A stretch of 64,000 nt of DNA. It comes from Theocolax elegans. Taxonomy: Eukaryota > Arthropoda > Insecta > Hymenoptera > Cerocephalidae. Below, piece by piece: positions 1 through 10,610 of the stretch. Under the pieces are notes generated by a model. That model ran no database searches and had not been told where the DNA came from. It was given only the letters and a program-made list of their open reading frames with translations. Position 1 is the stretch's first letter. Each line of letters begins with the position of its first letter. The position numbers were made by a program, and so were the translations under genes. Location: NCBI GenBank assembly GCA_026168455.1, contig CM047431.1:3501603-3565602 (forward strand). The letters are read 5' to 3'.

Positions 1-210
1 TGCACGGAGCTCACTGACTCAACTCTTGGTCCGCGGCAGTTTTGCGCGGGACTGACGAGTCCCCGAATCGGTCGCTATCAGCGGGTACGATCAATTGTCA
101 GGCCGCGGCTCTCCCTGGCCTTTGGCAACGGGATTACGCCACCCGAATTATCGGGTGCTTTGGGACTTGGTAGGACGATCCTACGGTTTCGTCATCGGAC
201 GGAGCGCTAG
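1..210 (+). other. Open frame running in from the window edge, unidentified
   Basis: Frame 1 is open from the first base to a TAG at 208-210 (about 69 codons). This stretch is far more GC-rich than the following sequence. The peptide is rich in Arg, Gly and Leu and I do not recognise it. It may be the 3' end of a TE ORF or chance in a GC-rich repeat. A GGGACT/AGTCCC hairpin sits at about 49-65. Confidence 0.2.
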
Positions 211-257
211 TTATGTAGACTATTTAACGTCACCTGTAAAGTAAAGTAATAAAAATT

Positions 258-1765
258 TTTTTCACTAAAAAATTACTGGTTTAAAGTGCAACTATTCTCG
301 TCGCTTTTCTTCACATTTTGAGTGTACATTATAAAGCTCCATAAAAAGTTTCTGCAATTGAAAGTACTGAAATCGAAATAGTAACGGCAAGTATTTTATA
401 GATATCAACAGAAATTTTTTATTTATTCATTAGAGTTTCACTTTCAGTAATTTTATTATACATTATTAAATATTCCACGTTTAATTTGTACCTCTAGACA
501 GTATTTTATATAAAACACATTCTACGAAGGTGTCAACATTCGCAAGTATGATTTCCAATCACACTTTCAAAAATGTTATCTGATAAAAAAATCTTTAATT
601 ATTACTCCCATCCTATTTCTACTTATATTTTGCTTAAAGTCCATAAAAAGTTTCTGCAATAGAAGGTACTGAAATCAAAGCGGAATAATCTACAAGTATT
701 TTTTACCATACCATATTTTGTATTTTTGTATATTCTTTTTTTTATTCTCTTTAAATAAACAATGTCTATCCTTCCCGTGCTTAACATCAGTAGATAAACA
801 ATTTTATAGTATAATAATAATTCATTTGTGCAAAATTAATTTCTGCATAACTAATAAAAAGTAATTTCTCTCTTTTTTATGCTCTTTTATCAGTTTTGTG
901 GAAATTAATAAAAACTTTTTATAGAGTTTAAGCAAAATATATAAAAGTTTAATTGAGAAAAATACAAAATATGGTATGGTAAAAAATGCTTGTCGATTAT
1001 TCCGCTTTGATTTCAGTACCTTCTATTGCAGAAACTTTTTATGGAGTTTCAGCAAAATATATAAATTTTAATTAAACTACGATCTATGGTATCGTAAAAA
1101 TACTTGTCGATTATTCCGCTTTGAATTCAGTACTTTCTATTGCAGAAACTTTTTATGGAGTTTAAGCAAAATATATAAATTTTAATTAAACTACGATCTA
1201 TGGTATCGTAAAAATGCTTGTCGATTATTCCGCTTTGATTTCAGTACCTTCTATTGCAGAAACTTTTTATGGAGTTTCAGCAAAATATATAAATTTTAAT
1301 TAAACTACGATCTATGGTATCGTAAAAAACTTGTCGATTATTCCGCTTTGAATTCAGTACTTTCTATTGCAGAAACTTTTTATGGAGTTTAAGCAAAATA
1401 TAAGTAGAAATAGGATGGGAGTAATAATTAAAGATTTTTTTATCAGATAACATTTTTGAAAGTGTGATTGGAAACCATACTTGCGAATGTTGACACTTTC
1501 GTAGAAGGTGTTTTATATATAGTACTGTCTAGAGGTGCAAATTCAACGTGGAATATTTAACATGAATAACAAAATTACTGAAAGTGAAACTCTAATGAAT
1601 AAATAAAAATTTCTGTTGATATCTATTAAATACTTATCGTTGCTATTTTGGTTTCAGTACTTTCAATTGTAGAAACTTTTTATGGAGCTTTATAATGTAA
1701 ACTCAAAATGTGAAGAAAAGCGAAGAGAATAGCTGCTCTTTAAACCAGTAATTTTTTAGTGAAAA
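258..1765. mobile_element. Fold-back type element with long inverted arms and tandem repeats in one arm
   Basis: About 370 bp at 258-640 reappears as a diverged reverse complement at about 1396-1765. The middle holds a roughly 115-120 bp motif containing the phrase ACTTTTTATGGAGTTT. It is present about four times in tandem at 1000-1400, again near 890-1000, and once inverted near 635-720. Long inverted arms with internal tandem repeats and no ORF are the hallmark of fold-back (FB/Galileo-like) elements. A diverged piece of the arm end also occurs at about 2930-3000 and 4880-4955. Confidence 0.55.
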
Positions 1766-1929
1766 GAATTTTTTATCTACCTTATAATCTGCAAATAACG
1801 CCTGAAATGTACGAAAATTTACAATTTGTTACATTTTGATACATTTACGATGGCCATGTAGATTCCGCTATGCATAAACTATATGGTTAGACATTTATGT
1901 TTATCAAGAAGCTATAATAATATATAAGT

Positions 1930-2856
1930 TGTAATGGTAAGTGATATTCACCATTATATGAATTCGGTAGGTAAACACGAGTGCTATATATAGATATAGA
2001 TATAGCCAACGAGCGCAACGAAAATCGGCAATTCGGGAGAGAGCGTTTGCGCGCGCAGGACTACCGGTACACGAGAGATCGCGACGACATGTGTGACGGA
2101 TATATCACGGTTGATATAGTTTTTCTCCACGAGTTTTTTTCCGTGTGGTTTTACCTGTGTTATTTTAAGAGACGTACGACGCAGATTGATCGGCGGTCGA
2201 GGAGTTATCCCGCCGACATCTCAATCAAGCGAGATATAGAGAGCGAGAGAGAAGAAGCTAACTGTTCTTTTTTGTGGGCTTATTCGTGATTCGAACGAAA
2301 AGAAAAAGTAAGTGGTACCACTTCTCACGCGGGCGATAAATATTGTGTATTAATTAGTTTATTTAACGTGATCGTTCGACTATTTTTAAGAGAGTTAGTT
2401 CGCGTACCCCTTTCCCCTCTCGCGTTGAGTCAGACAATAATTGTCGTTGTATTTATTTGTTATTCATTTCATTTAATAAATCTGTTAATAATTAATCCGA
2501 CGCATATATTTGTTCCTCCGTTATCCTACGAGTCATATATAAATATACGGACTCTCGCGAACTCACATTTAATTTTCTTTCCGCGGTCCATTTCAGGAAA
2601 GATTATCATTATTTTACCTGTCGTTGTTGGAAATCGAAATACGATTTCCGAACAACTTTAACGGCAAGTGTGCGGACAGGTAACCGCAGCCGCTACGCGG
2701 GAAATGTTTGTAAACATTATATATAGTTGCATATTCTGTTTAATCATCGAGTACGAGATATCTAGTCGGCGATACTAGACAGGTTTGTTCACCACGAACT
2801 ACGTGTCTATAAGACGGCAACTCGATAATTATTCCCCGGGCAAGCACACCGTTACA
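1930..2856. mobile_element. Solo LTR, Gypsy-like, with 4-bp target duplication
   Basis: The 927 bp block starts TGTAATGGT and ends ACCGTTACA, imperfect inverted termini of the TG...CA type. It is flanked on both sides by AAGT (1926-1929 and 2857-2860), the 4-bp TSD expected of Gypsy integrases. It contains a TATA-like TATATAAATA near 2535 and AATAAA-like signals. There is no internal gag or pol beside it, so it is a solo LTR. The open frames inside it (for example 1981-2289) have no recognisable similarity and are best read as LTR sequence. Confidence 0.6.
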
Positions 2857-2860
2857 AAGT

Positions 2861-3657
2861 TACTTTGATGATTCAAGGTTACTTATTCGATAAATTAACA
2901 ATAATTTGAAAAAACGTGTATTATTCAAAAAATACTGAATTAAACAGCAACTATTCTCTTCACCTTTGTTCATATTTTGAGCATAGATTATATTTGCAAT
3001 AACATTCTGAAAACATGCAGTAAAAGTTTTTTTTATTAATGTTGGTGTTTTTTGTAGTATTTAAATTGGTTTTGTCATTTCTCCTTTAAATCTGGCCAAA
3101 TATTTGACCAGGGATTCTGAATGAACACAAAATTCTACATCAGAGTATGTGGAAGCAAAATTTTTCAATGCCAGTAACAAAAACCATCGCATTGTAAAGA
3201 CGCTAAAATATTTGTAGGCTTCAGCGCAGAAGTGAGATTTTTTTTTCGTATTGTTCTTATAAACTATTAAAATTTTTTTTTTACTTTATCTATTATTTAA
3301 TGAAATCCATCTATTTTTAATTTATATTTTGTGATTATTAAATCTTAAAAATGTCTTAGCAATGAATGTGTTAGTCTGAATGTTTTAGCAACATACCCAA
3401 AATATTCCAGATTTTTAAATTGATTATTTATGACTTATTTACTAATAATTAGCGTCTAAAAATTGTTTACTCAATTATTATTAAAAAAATTATTATTTCT
3501 TAAAAAATCAAAACGCTATGCCTGTATGAATTTTTTTAGATTTTTAATTTAATATATTAATTATCATATTTATGTTGAAAGGTGTAGATTCGTGTTATTT
3601 AGGTCTGACATTTCGTTGAGGAAAATTTAGTCAAATTAAAAGTTTCATCACACACTC
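2861..3657. other. AT-rich spacer without recognisable gene (duplicated at 4813-5610)
   Basis: The spacer is low-complexity AT-rich DNA with several T-runs. Apart from a short fold-back-arm relic at its start I see no ORF, RNA or regulatory signal. It ends at the TTAA insertion site of the Kolobok-like element. Confidence 0.5.
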
Positions 3658-3883
3658 TTAAGGGGTCAAGCCTGGGTTAACTGCTCAAAAAATCGATTTT
3701 TTTTTATTACTTTTTTTAAAAGAATTTTTTATCTACCTTATAATCTGCAAATAACGCCTGAAATGTACGAAAATTTACAATTTGTTACATTTTGATACAT
3801 TTACGATGGCCATGTAGATTCCGCTATGCTAAACTATATGGTTAGACATTTATGTTTATCAAGAAGCTATAATAATATATAGT

Positions 3884-4808
3884 TGTAATGGTAAGTGATA
3901 TTCACCATTATATGAATTCGGTAGGTAAACACGAGTGCTATATAGATATAGATATAGCCAACGAGCGCAACGAAAATCGGCAATTCGGGAGAGAGCGTTT
4001 GCGCGCGCAGGACTACCGGTACACGAGAGATCGCGACGACATGTGTGACGGATATATCACGGTTGATATAGTTTTTCTCCACGAGTTTTTTTCCGTGTGG
4101 TTTACCTGTGTTTTTTAAGAGACGTACGACGCAGATTGATCGGCGGTCGAGGAGTTATCCCGCCGACATCTCAATCAAGCGAGATATAGAGAGCGAGAGA
4201 GAAGAAGCTAACTGTTCTTTTTTGTGGGCTTATTCGTGATTCGAACGAAAAGAAAAAGTAAGTGGTACCACTTCTCACGCGGGCGATAAATATTGTGTAT
4301 TAATTAGTTTATTTAACGTGATCGTTCGACTATTTTTAAGAGAGTTAGTTCGCGTACCCCTTTCCCCTCTCGCGTTGAGTCAGACAATAATTGTCGTTGT
4401 ATTTATTTGTTATTCATTTCATTTAATAAATCTGTTAATAATTAATCCGACGCATATATTTGTTCCTCCGTTATCCTACGAGTCATATATAAATATACGG
4501 ACTCTCGCGAACTCACATTTAATTTTCTTTCCGCGGTCCATTTCAGGAAAGATTATCATTATTTTACCTGTCGTTGTTGGAAATCGAAATACGATTTCCG
4601 AACAACTTTAACGGCAAGTGTGCGGACAGGTAACCGCAGCCGCTACGCGGGAAATGTTTGTAAACATTATATATATAGTTGCATATTCTGTTTAATCATC
4701 GAGTACGAGATATCTAGTCGGCGATACTAGACAGGTTTGTTCACCACGAACTACGTGTCTATAAGACGGCAACTCGATAATTATTCCCCGGGCAAGCACA
4801 CCGTTACA
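3884..4808. mobile_element. Second copy of the solo LTR (in the tandem duplicate)
   Basis: Near-identical to the LTR at 1930-2856, with the same TGTAATGGT and ACCGTTACA ends. The left flank has lost one A (TAGT instead of AAGT), while AAGT is kept on the right. It arose by duplication of the whole block, not by a second insertion. Confidence 0.6.
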
Positions 4809-6613
4809 AAGTTACTTTGATGATTCAAGGTTACTTATTCGATAAATTAACAATAATTTGAAAAAACGTGTATTATTCAAAAAATACTGAATTAAACAGC
4901 AACTATTCTCTTCACCTTTGTTCATATTTTGAGCATAGATTATATTTGCAATAACATTCTGAAAACATGCAGTAAAAGTTTTTTTTATTAATGTAGGTGT
5001 TTTTTGTAGTATTTAAATTGGTTTTGTCATTTCTCCTTTAAATCTGGCCAAATATTTGACCAGGGATTCTGAATGAACACAAAATTCTACATCAGAGTAT
5101 GTGGAAGCAAAATTTTTCAATGCCAGTAACAAAAACCATCGCATTGTAAAGACGCTAAAATATTTGTAGGCTTCAGCGCAGAAGTGAGATTTTTTTTTTC
5201 GTATTGTTCTTATAAACTATTAAAATTTTTTTTTTACTTTATCTATTATTTAATGAAATCCATCTATTTTTAATTTATATTTTGTGATTATTAAATCTTA
5301 AAAATGTCTTAGCAATGAATGTGTTAGTCTGAATGTTTTAGCAACATACCCAAAATATTCCAGATTTTTAAATTGATTATTTATGACTTATTTACTAATA
5401 ATTAGCGTCTAAAAATTGTTTACTCAATTATTATTAAAAAAATTATTATTTCTTAAAAAATCAAAACGCTATGCCTGTATGAATTTTTTTAGATTTTTAA
5501 TTTAATATATTAATTATCATATTTATGTTGAAAGGTGTAGATTCGTGTTATTTAGGTCTGACATTTCGTTGAGGAAAATTTAGTCAAATTAAAAGTTTCA
5601 TCACACACTCTTAAGGGGTCAAGCCTGGGTTAACTGCTCAAAAAATCGATTTTTTTTTATTACTTTTTTTAAAAGTATTTCTTATATAAAACATTATCCC
5701 AAAATTTGAAAAAAAAAAAAAATTTTTCGCAAGTTTTAATTGAATAAAGTAAGCATTAATGGACATTTTTTCTCTAAAATTATTTTTGCAAAAAAACATT
5801 TTATTTTAATATAACTAAAATAATAATTGCGAGGTTTTCATACAAGTATATTAAACGAAGCAACTATCAAGCGTAGAGTTGGGTAAAGTAGAAATCTATT
5901 TTACCATACGATTCAAATTTAACAGTTAATAAATAAATGATTCCTTTTACTCTAATATACTGCACAAATACCTACAGTTCTATTTGAAGTTAATATTGTC
6001 TGCATTGATAAAGTATTTACATTATTTTAGTAAATACTCAGTGGATTTTAAATTAAAAGTATATTTTTTACTATAAATTTTATTAGTTTTAAAAAATTAA
6101 TTATAAATTTATACAAAAGAAGAGCAGTAAAAAATGCCAGACTCAAGGAATAGAATACCTGGTACATCTGCTCATATAAAAATTATCAACATCAGTAAGA
6201 ATTCACAACACCAAAGCTACAATCCAGATCAAGTAAAAAGTTAAAAACTGATACCATTGAAGAAAGTAGCATACAAAATAGAATTATAGATATATCACTA
6301 CTTTTTCCAATATTAGAAGAACTTTAGTTTGTCAGATTGTCATGGTACAGTTAAATTTTCTGAAGTTGATGTGAGAGGTTTGGGAAGTAAAATAACAATA
6401 ACATATACAAACTGTTATAAGGTATTTGTTATTGATTCAAGCAGAAAAGTTGGAAAAGAAAGTAATGCTTATGAAATAAATTGGCGTATAGTGTACACAA
6501 TGAGAACTCTTGGTCATGGGTATGCTGGTTTAGTTACTTTTTGTGGAAATATGGATTTGCCGAGTCCAGTTTCTCACAGTCACTATGACATTATTAATAC
6601 AGAGATAGAAAAT

Positions 6614-7118
6614 TTGAAATAAAATGAATTTATCGTTCGGTGATATGTATATGTGTAAATTATATAATATCGGTCTCTCCGAACTAAATGTTTATTTTAG
6701 AATAAAGTAGGCCTATCGTACTCTTTGTCCACTATGGTTGGTGGAATTTCCCAGAGCACGGCCTTTTAAAATAATTAAAGGCGTTTCGTCCTCGATCTCC
6801 AGCTTGGACTCCTCAGTAAGGAACTGGATATCTTACCTTAGACGCCTGTCGCAAGATGAACCGCGACGCCAGCTAGATGTTCTGCGGCTATATATAGAAA
6901 AGAGACGACGATCTCTCCAACGAGTGTAGAGAGATAGTCGTCTCCATCTGGTGGTGGGAAAAACCACCAGCCAGAGAGACGAAACGCCTTTAATTATTTT
7001 AAAAGGCCGTGCTCTGGGAAATTCCACCAACCATAATGGACAAAGAGTACGATAGGCCTACTTTATTCTAAAATAAAGCATTTCGTTCGGAGAGACCGAT
7101 ATTATATAATTTACACAT
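6614..7118. mobile_element. Inverted-repeat element carrying a hammerhead ribozyme, with 13-bp target duplication
   Basis: Flanked by the direct repeat AGAGATAGAAAAT (6601-6613 and 7119-7131). Arms of about 135 bp start at 6651 and end at 7118, and share TCGGTCTCTCCGAAC and the phrase TGGTTGGTGGAATTTCCC. The ~190 bp between the arms is strongly structured. It holds a hammerhead ribozyme at 6780-6846, a hairpin pairing GAGACGAC with GTCGTCTC at about 6903-6945, and a CTGGTGGT/ACCACCAG hairpin at about 6949-6971. A 37-bp stretch (6614-6650) lies outside the left arm. No ORF is convincing. The variable-length 13-bp duplication suggests target-primed insertion as in Penelope-like elements or SINEs, not cut-and-paste. 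Confidence 0.65.
6780..6846 (-). ncRNA. Hammerhead ribozyme, type III
   Basis: Read on the minus strand: stem III GGCGT followed by the cleavage-site C; stem I TAAGG/CCTTA closed by a 14-nt loop; core CTGAGGA (fits the invariant CUGANGA); stem II GTCC/GGAC closed by a 14-nt loop; core GAAA; stem III CGCC. All invariant core positions are present and stem II closes with the required G-C pair. TCCAG in loop I can pair with CTGGA in loop II, the tertiary contact typical of active natural hammerheads. Stem III is the open stem, making this type III. Predicted from sequence only, but the match is complete. Confidence 0.85.
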
Positions 7119-7599
7119 AGAGATAGAAAATATTTGTAAAGAAGTTGGTAAAGAGTCTATGAAAGCAGCTATCGAGCAAATATATGATTCAACGAATCAG
7201 AATTGCCATATAAGTGTATCAGATGATAGTTCTTGGAGGAAGCGAGGATCCAATTCTCTTCAACATGTTCCAAGTTTGACACTGCATGAGAATGGAAAAG
7301 GAATTGACGTTTCTCCAAAGCAATCTATTTGCGGAGCATGTGAATTGCGATCAGAAGAAGGCACAGAAGAATATAGAGAATGGTACAACGTACATCAAAC
7401 TAATTGCTCCGCGAACCACACTGGTAGTTCTGGCAAGATGGAAGTAGATGGAATTGTAGAAATGTTTCAAAGAGCTGAATCACTTTATGGCATAAAATAT
7501 GCTAATTATATTGGAGATGGAGACTCCAAAGTTTATAAAGCTTTGTGCGATGTTAAACCTTATGGAAAAGATGATTTTTATTCCACTGGAGCATATTGA

Positions 7600-8398
7600 G
7601 GTTTGTAACACTTTCACAAATACACATAAAATAACTTCAACCACATAATATCACACTAAGCACAAATACACTGAACATAAGAAAACACTTGTTGATCCAA
7701 TTTTATCCGTATATTGCAAATCATGTATATCTAAGTGTTGACACATTGGTTATGCTGAAATGGAGAAACAAAGAATCAATTTCTTGACATAAACAAAATA
7801 TAAATTTAAGGTTATGCAGATACTTATCTGATATAATTTGTTCATGCAGTTTTATAAACCACTTATTTCTTTTACTTATTTTATTTAGATACTATATAAT
7901 TATATTGTATATATATATATATATAATTATAATTGATATATAATTCTACTTGATATTATAATAGCTTAAAACTGAACTACAAACGTGTGGCTGGTGCACA
8001 CTTCCATTAACAGCTGTAACACTATATATGCCTCTCTCTTTCTCTATCACGTGACAAGGCTATCCGAAAAATCAATAATCTTATGAAAGACTTGTCATGT
8101 GAGAGAGAGAGAAAGATATATTGTACACAACTGTCAAACAGTATTTGTTTTTATTGCATTCTTTACATATTTTAATTAAATTTAATGCTTATAATAAAAA
8201 TTATAATCATATAATATAGTATATGATTTTTTATCAAAATATTTGTTAAAATCCATATAATAATGCATTAATATTCAATAATAGCTAAGTATTCTTGTAG
8301 TTTGAAAAAATTTTATTCCTCTTTTTATAAAGAAACTGATTCTTGAAGTTGATTTTCTGTTATTTTAGATAATACATGTACATTAAAAAAATATACTG
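7600..8398. other. Non-coding interior of the transposon, with a short inverted repeat
   Basis: AT-rich with a (TA)n run near 7908-7925. An imperfect inverted repeat at about 8010-8138 has arms of CT/AG-rich sequence (CTCTCTTTCTCTATCACGTGAC and its mate), consistent with a tiny hairpin MITE. No ORF is recognisable. Confidence 0.4.
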
Positions 8399-9070
8399 AC
8401 AAGGGAAGTACATGACCTCCGGAAAACGGATCTCATCCTAACTTTGGTATGTCTTTTATAATATAAAAATATGAAGAAAGCCAAGTTATCTCTTGCCAAT
8501 GGCCACTTTTACGGAAGTTATTCGACATCCAATAATAATAGCAGTAAAAATTACTTCCGATTCGATCGCTTATAACTCGGAAACAAATAAAGATAAACAA
8601 TCAAACCAAAAATCAGAAAAAAGTTGAGTTCAAGTAGATATGGTTTGAAAAAAGAAGAAGCTCAAATTGCTTAATTTGAAGCAAAGTTATGAAGAAAATA
8701 AGAAATTGAAGATTATTAGGCCAAAAGAAACAATAAATTTTTCATATTAAATTTTGGTTAAAATTTCTACAATTTTTTATTTTCTTCATAACTTTGCTTC
8801 AAATTAAGCAATTTAAGCTTCTTTTTTTTCAAACCATATCTACTTGAACTCAACTTTTTTCTGGTTTCTGGTTTGATTGTTTATCTTTATTTGTTTCCGA
8901 GTTATAAGCGACCGAATTGGAAGTAATTTTTACTGCTATTATTATTGAATGTCGAATAACTTCCGTAAAAGTGGCCATTGGCAAGAGATAACTTGGCTTT
9001 CTTCATATTTTAAAAGACATACCAAAGTTAGGATGAGATCCGTTTTCCGGAGGTCATGTACTTCCCTTGT
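8399..9070. mobile_element. Palindromic MITE family 1 (ends ACAAGGGAAGTACATGACC)
   Basis: Two arms of about 310 bp are near-perfect reverse complements around a short A/T centre near 8735-8765. Both ends read ACAAGGGAAGTACATGACC. There is no coding capacity; the 61-aa frame at 8949-9134 merely reads through one arm. Copies occur at 11658-12327 and 15349-16018, and a partial one starts at 17511, all because the surrounding region was duplicated. Confidence 0.6.
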
Positions 9071-9271
9071 GAGTATTATATTAATAAAACCAGAAAAAAG
9101 TCATTATAAACCTATTAAATATATATATTATTAAGATTATATAGATATAAATTGTATGATACCTGAAGAATACGGTATTAGAATTATAAAATAAGTAAAA
9201 CTTAAATCTAATAAGTGAAACTTTAAATGCATTTATCTCATTAATGGTTTTTTTATCATTTTAGCTTACTC

Positions 9272-9579
9272 GCCGCAGGATATTTCAGAGCCAGGTTGAT
9301 AAATCACTTTGAAATTTTGGGAAAAATTTTAAAATATATATTTCTACTGACTTATGTTGCCCAATTTTCAAAAAAATAAGTTTTAGGTGAATGTTATGTA
9401 CGTATACGTACATAACATTCACTATTTTTCTTATCATTATCAACTTTTATATTTAATACATTGTTATTAATTTTTTTTTCAAAAAAAGAAAAACATAAGT
9501 CTGTAAACATATGTTCCATGAACATTTTAAGACTTATTAGACATTAAAAGATGCATTCAGTGCTTCAATATCCTGCGGC
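9272..9579. mobile_element. MITE family 2 (inverted ends GCCGCAGGATAT)
   Basis: Starts GCCGCAGGATAT and ends ATATCCTGCGGC, 308 bp, non-coding. At 9387-9422 it contains an uninterrupted 36-bp perfect palindrome, with halves GTGAATGTTATGTACGTA and its complement. Further copies produced by the regional duplications lie at 11153-11458, 16221-16528 and 17804-18111. Confidence 0.6.
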
Positions 9580-9688
9580 AACTGTAAAAATTGATCAATT
9601 TTTTAATATCATTATAAGTTTAATAACCAGGATTAAAAATGCATAATAAACATTTTTATATTGATAACTATAAAGTATAATGTATATA

Positions 9689-10124
9689 AAAAAAAATTTT
9701 GGTAGTTTCCACGTACACCTTTTTACAGGTTTTTACGTATCCCCTAGACCTTTATTCCATTTCCAATTTTACCCCCTCTTTACCCCACCTTCTCGCATTC
9801 GCCCGGGGTTATGCCCGTGGAGAGAGGGAAAACCTGTGGCCAAACCCGTTGGGATAAATGCCATTAAGGAAAACCTCCTCCGAGAAGGGCGGTGTATTCG
9901 AGAACAATTCTGTTTGGGTGGCAAGGTCACATTGCGTAGACTTTAACACCGAAACCGAATGCCTCACACCTCCTGCTCACGTTGTCGAATGTGAAAAAAC
10001 ACCTAACCGATCATTTAAGCTAAGTCCGAGAACGGTCACCCATCCAAGTGCCAACCGCGCTCGGTGCTACTTAACTTTCATGACCGGCCAAGGTCCGTTT
10101 CCGCCACTCCGCCACCGTGTCGGT
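9689..10124 (-). mobile_element. 5S-rRNA-derived SINE (SINE3 type), copy 1
   Basis: On the minus strand the first ~110 nt contain the 5S rRNA internal promoter region: GTTAAGTAGCACCG (A box), the intermediate GCGCGGTTGGCACTT, and TTGGATGGGTGACCG (C box). The 5' end is diverged from true 5S. An unrelated body of about 320 nt follows and ends in a T-run. The element is flanked by the 13-bp direct repeat TATAATGTATATA (9676-9688 and 10125-10137), a target-site duplication. RNA polymerase III transcription from the 5S-type promoter is expected for this class. The 88-111 aa frames across it are incidental. Confidence 0.75.
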
Positions 10125-10205
10125 TATAATGTATATATATTATGTAAAAAAAATAAATTTGTAAGCAGAATTGAAAAAAAAAATTTATACTAATAATAAT
10201 TGTTT

Positions 10206-10530
10206 ATTTATTTAAAACACTTAACCCAGGCTGGACCCCTTAACCCCAAAGAGTAAAAACTGAACCTTTAATGAGTAATTTGTTGACTTTACTACTCTTT
10301 ATGAACAAAACTACACCTTTTAAAACGACTAAATAACTAAAATTACTCTTTGAACAGTGGTAAAATATAAAATTACTCTTTACAATAGGGTAAAAAGTAA
10401 AAATTGCAGTCCTTTAAAGAAAGAAAAAAGTGGAACGAATATAATCTGAATGGACTTCCAGTTACTCGAGTTATATATTAATACTATTAATTTCCAATCA
10501 CTGGAGGTTGTAGTGAATTTTATCATGTTT
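10206..10530. other. Palindrome spacer: Kolobok right end plus flanking DNA
   Basis: Holds the right Kolobok terminal repeat and TTAA (10221-10243), then about 190 bp of AT-rich DNA with repeated ACTCTTT/AGAGTAA words. It ends with a truncated copy of the 120-bp mini-MITE also found at 18985-19388 (GACTTCCAGTTACTCGAG). It is the unduplicated centre of the palindrome. The same DNA follows the Kolobok right ends at 17188 and 18772. Confidence 0.6.
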
Positions 10531-10610
10531 AAACAATTATTATTAGTATAAATTTTTTTTTCAATTCTGCTTACAAATTTATTTTTTTTACATAATATAT
10601 ATACATTATA

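Larger units (their letters stand above)
1766..5676. repeat. Tandem duplication of a ~1.96 kb block (1766-3720 and 3721-5676)
   Basis: The sequence from 1766 restarts at 3722 with an offset of 1956 bp and only a few single-base or short indels. Each unit holds a solo LTR, about 800 bp of AT-rich DNA, and the first ~60 bp of the Kolobok-like transposon. The junction lies where AAAAG is shared between the fold-back end (1762-1766) and the transposon interior (3718-3722). The duplication therefore postdates the Kolobok insertion. Near identity means it is recent or an assembly artefact. Confidence 0.85.
6134..7599 (+). pseudogene. Mutator/Kolobok-type transposase, truncated and interrupted
   Basis: The frame opens at 6134 (MPDSRNRIPGTSAHI...), breaks within 40 codons, resumes at about 6329-6613, is interrupted by an insertion at 6614-7118, and continues to a stop at 7599. 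The N-terminal half has the family phrases RGLGSKI, a conserved tyrosine/asparagine stretch and NMDLPSPVS. The C-terminal half has DSSWRKRGS and YIGDGDSKVYKAL, which carry the first two catalytic-type acidic residues of these DDE-like transposases. The third acidic residue and the following Cys/His region are missing because the frame ends at STGAY. The reading frame is exact across the 13-bp duplication flanking the insertion, so the insertion is younger than the gene. Confidence 0.7.
5615..10239 (+). mobile_element. Kolobok-like DNA transposon with TTAA target duplication, nested insertions inside
   Basis: The terminal inverted repeats read GGGGTCAAGCCTGGGTTAA at 5615-5633 and, as reverse complement, TTAACCCAGGCTGGACCCC at 10221-10239, differing by one base. 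TTAA lies directly outside each (5611-5614 and 10240-10243). TTAA duplications are typical of the Kolobok and piggyBac superfamilies. The internal transposase matches the insect Mutator-like transposase family, which favours Kolobok. The 5' subterminal 5640-6130 is AT-rich and non-coding. The element is non-autonomous now: its transposase is truncated and interrupted, and two MITEs, a SINE and a ribozyme-bearing element have inserted into it. Confidence 0.65.

Noticed and set aside
49..120. CTGACGAGTCC near the window start as a hammerhead core
   Set aside because: The match is part of a simple GGGACT/AGTCCC hairpin; no GGAC-GAAA partner or stem III follows.
6738..7030. Mirror-image frames starting MVEFPRARPFKIIKG on both strands
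   Set aside because: They arise because the two arms of the inverted-repeat element encode the same peptide on opposite strands; the centre is structured RNA, not coding.
9680..10193. 88-111 codon frames over the 5S-like region (repeated in each copy)
   Set aside because: They are antisense or readthrough of the SINE and its flanks; the 5S promoter and target duplications explain the sequence.
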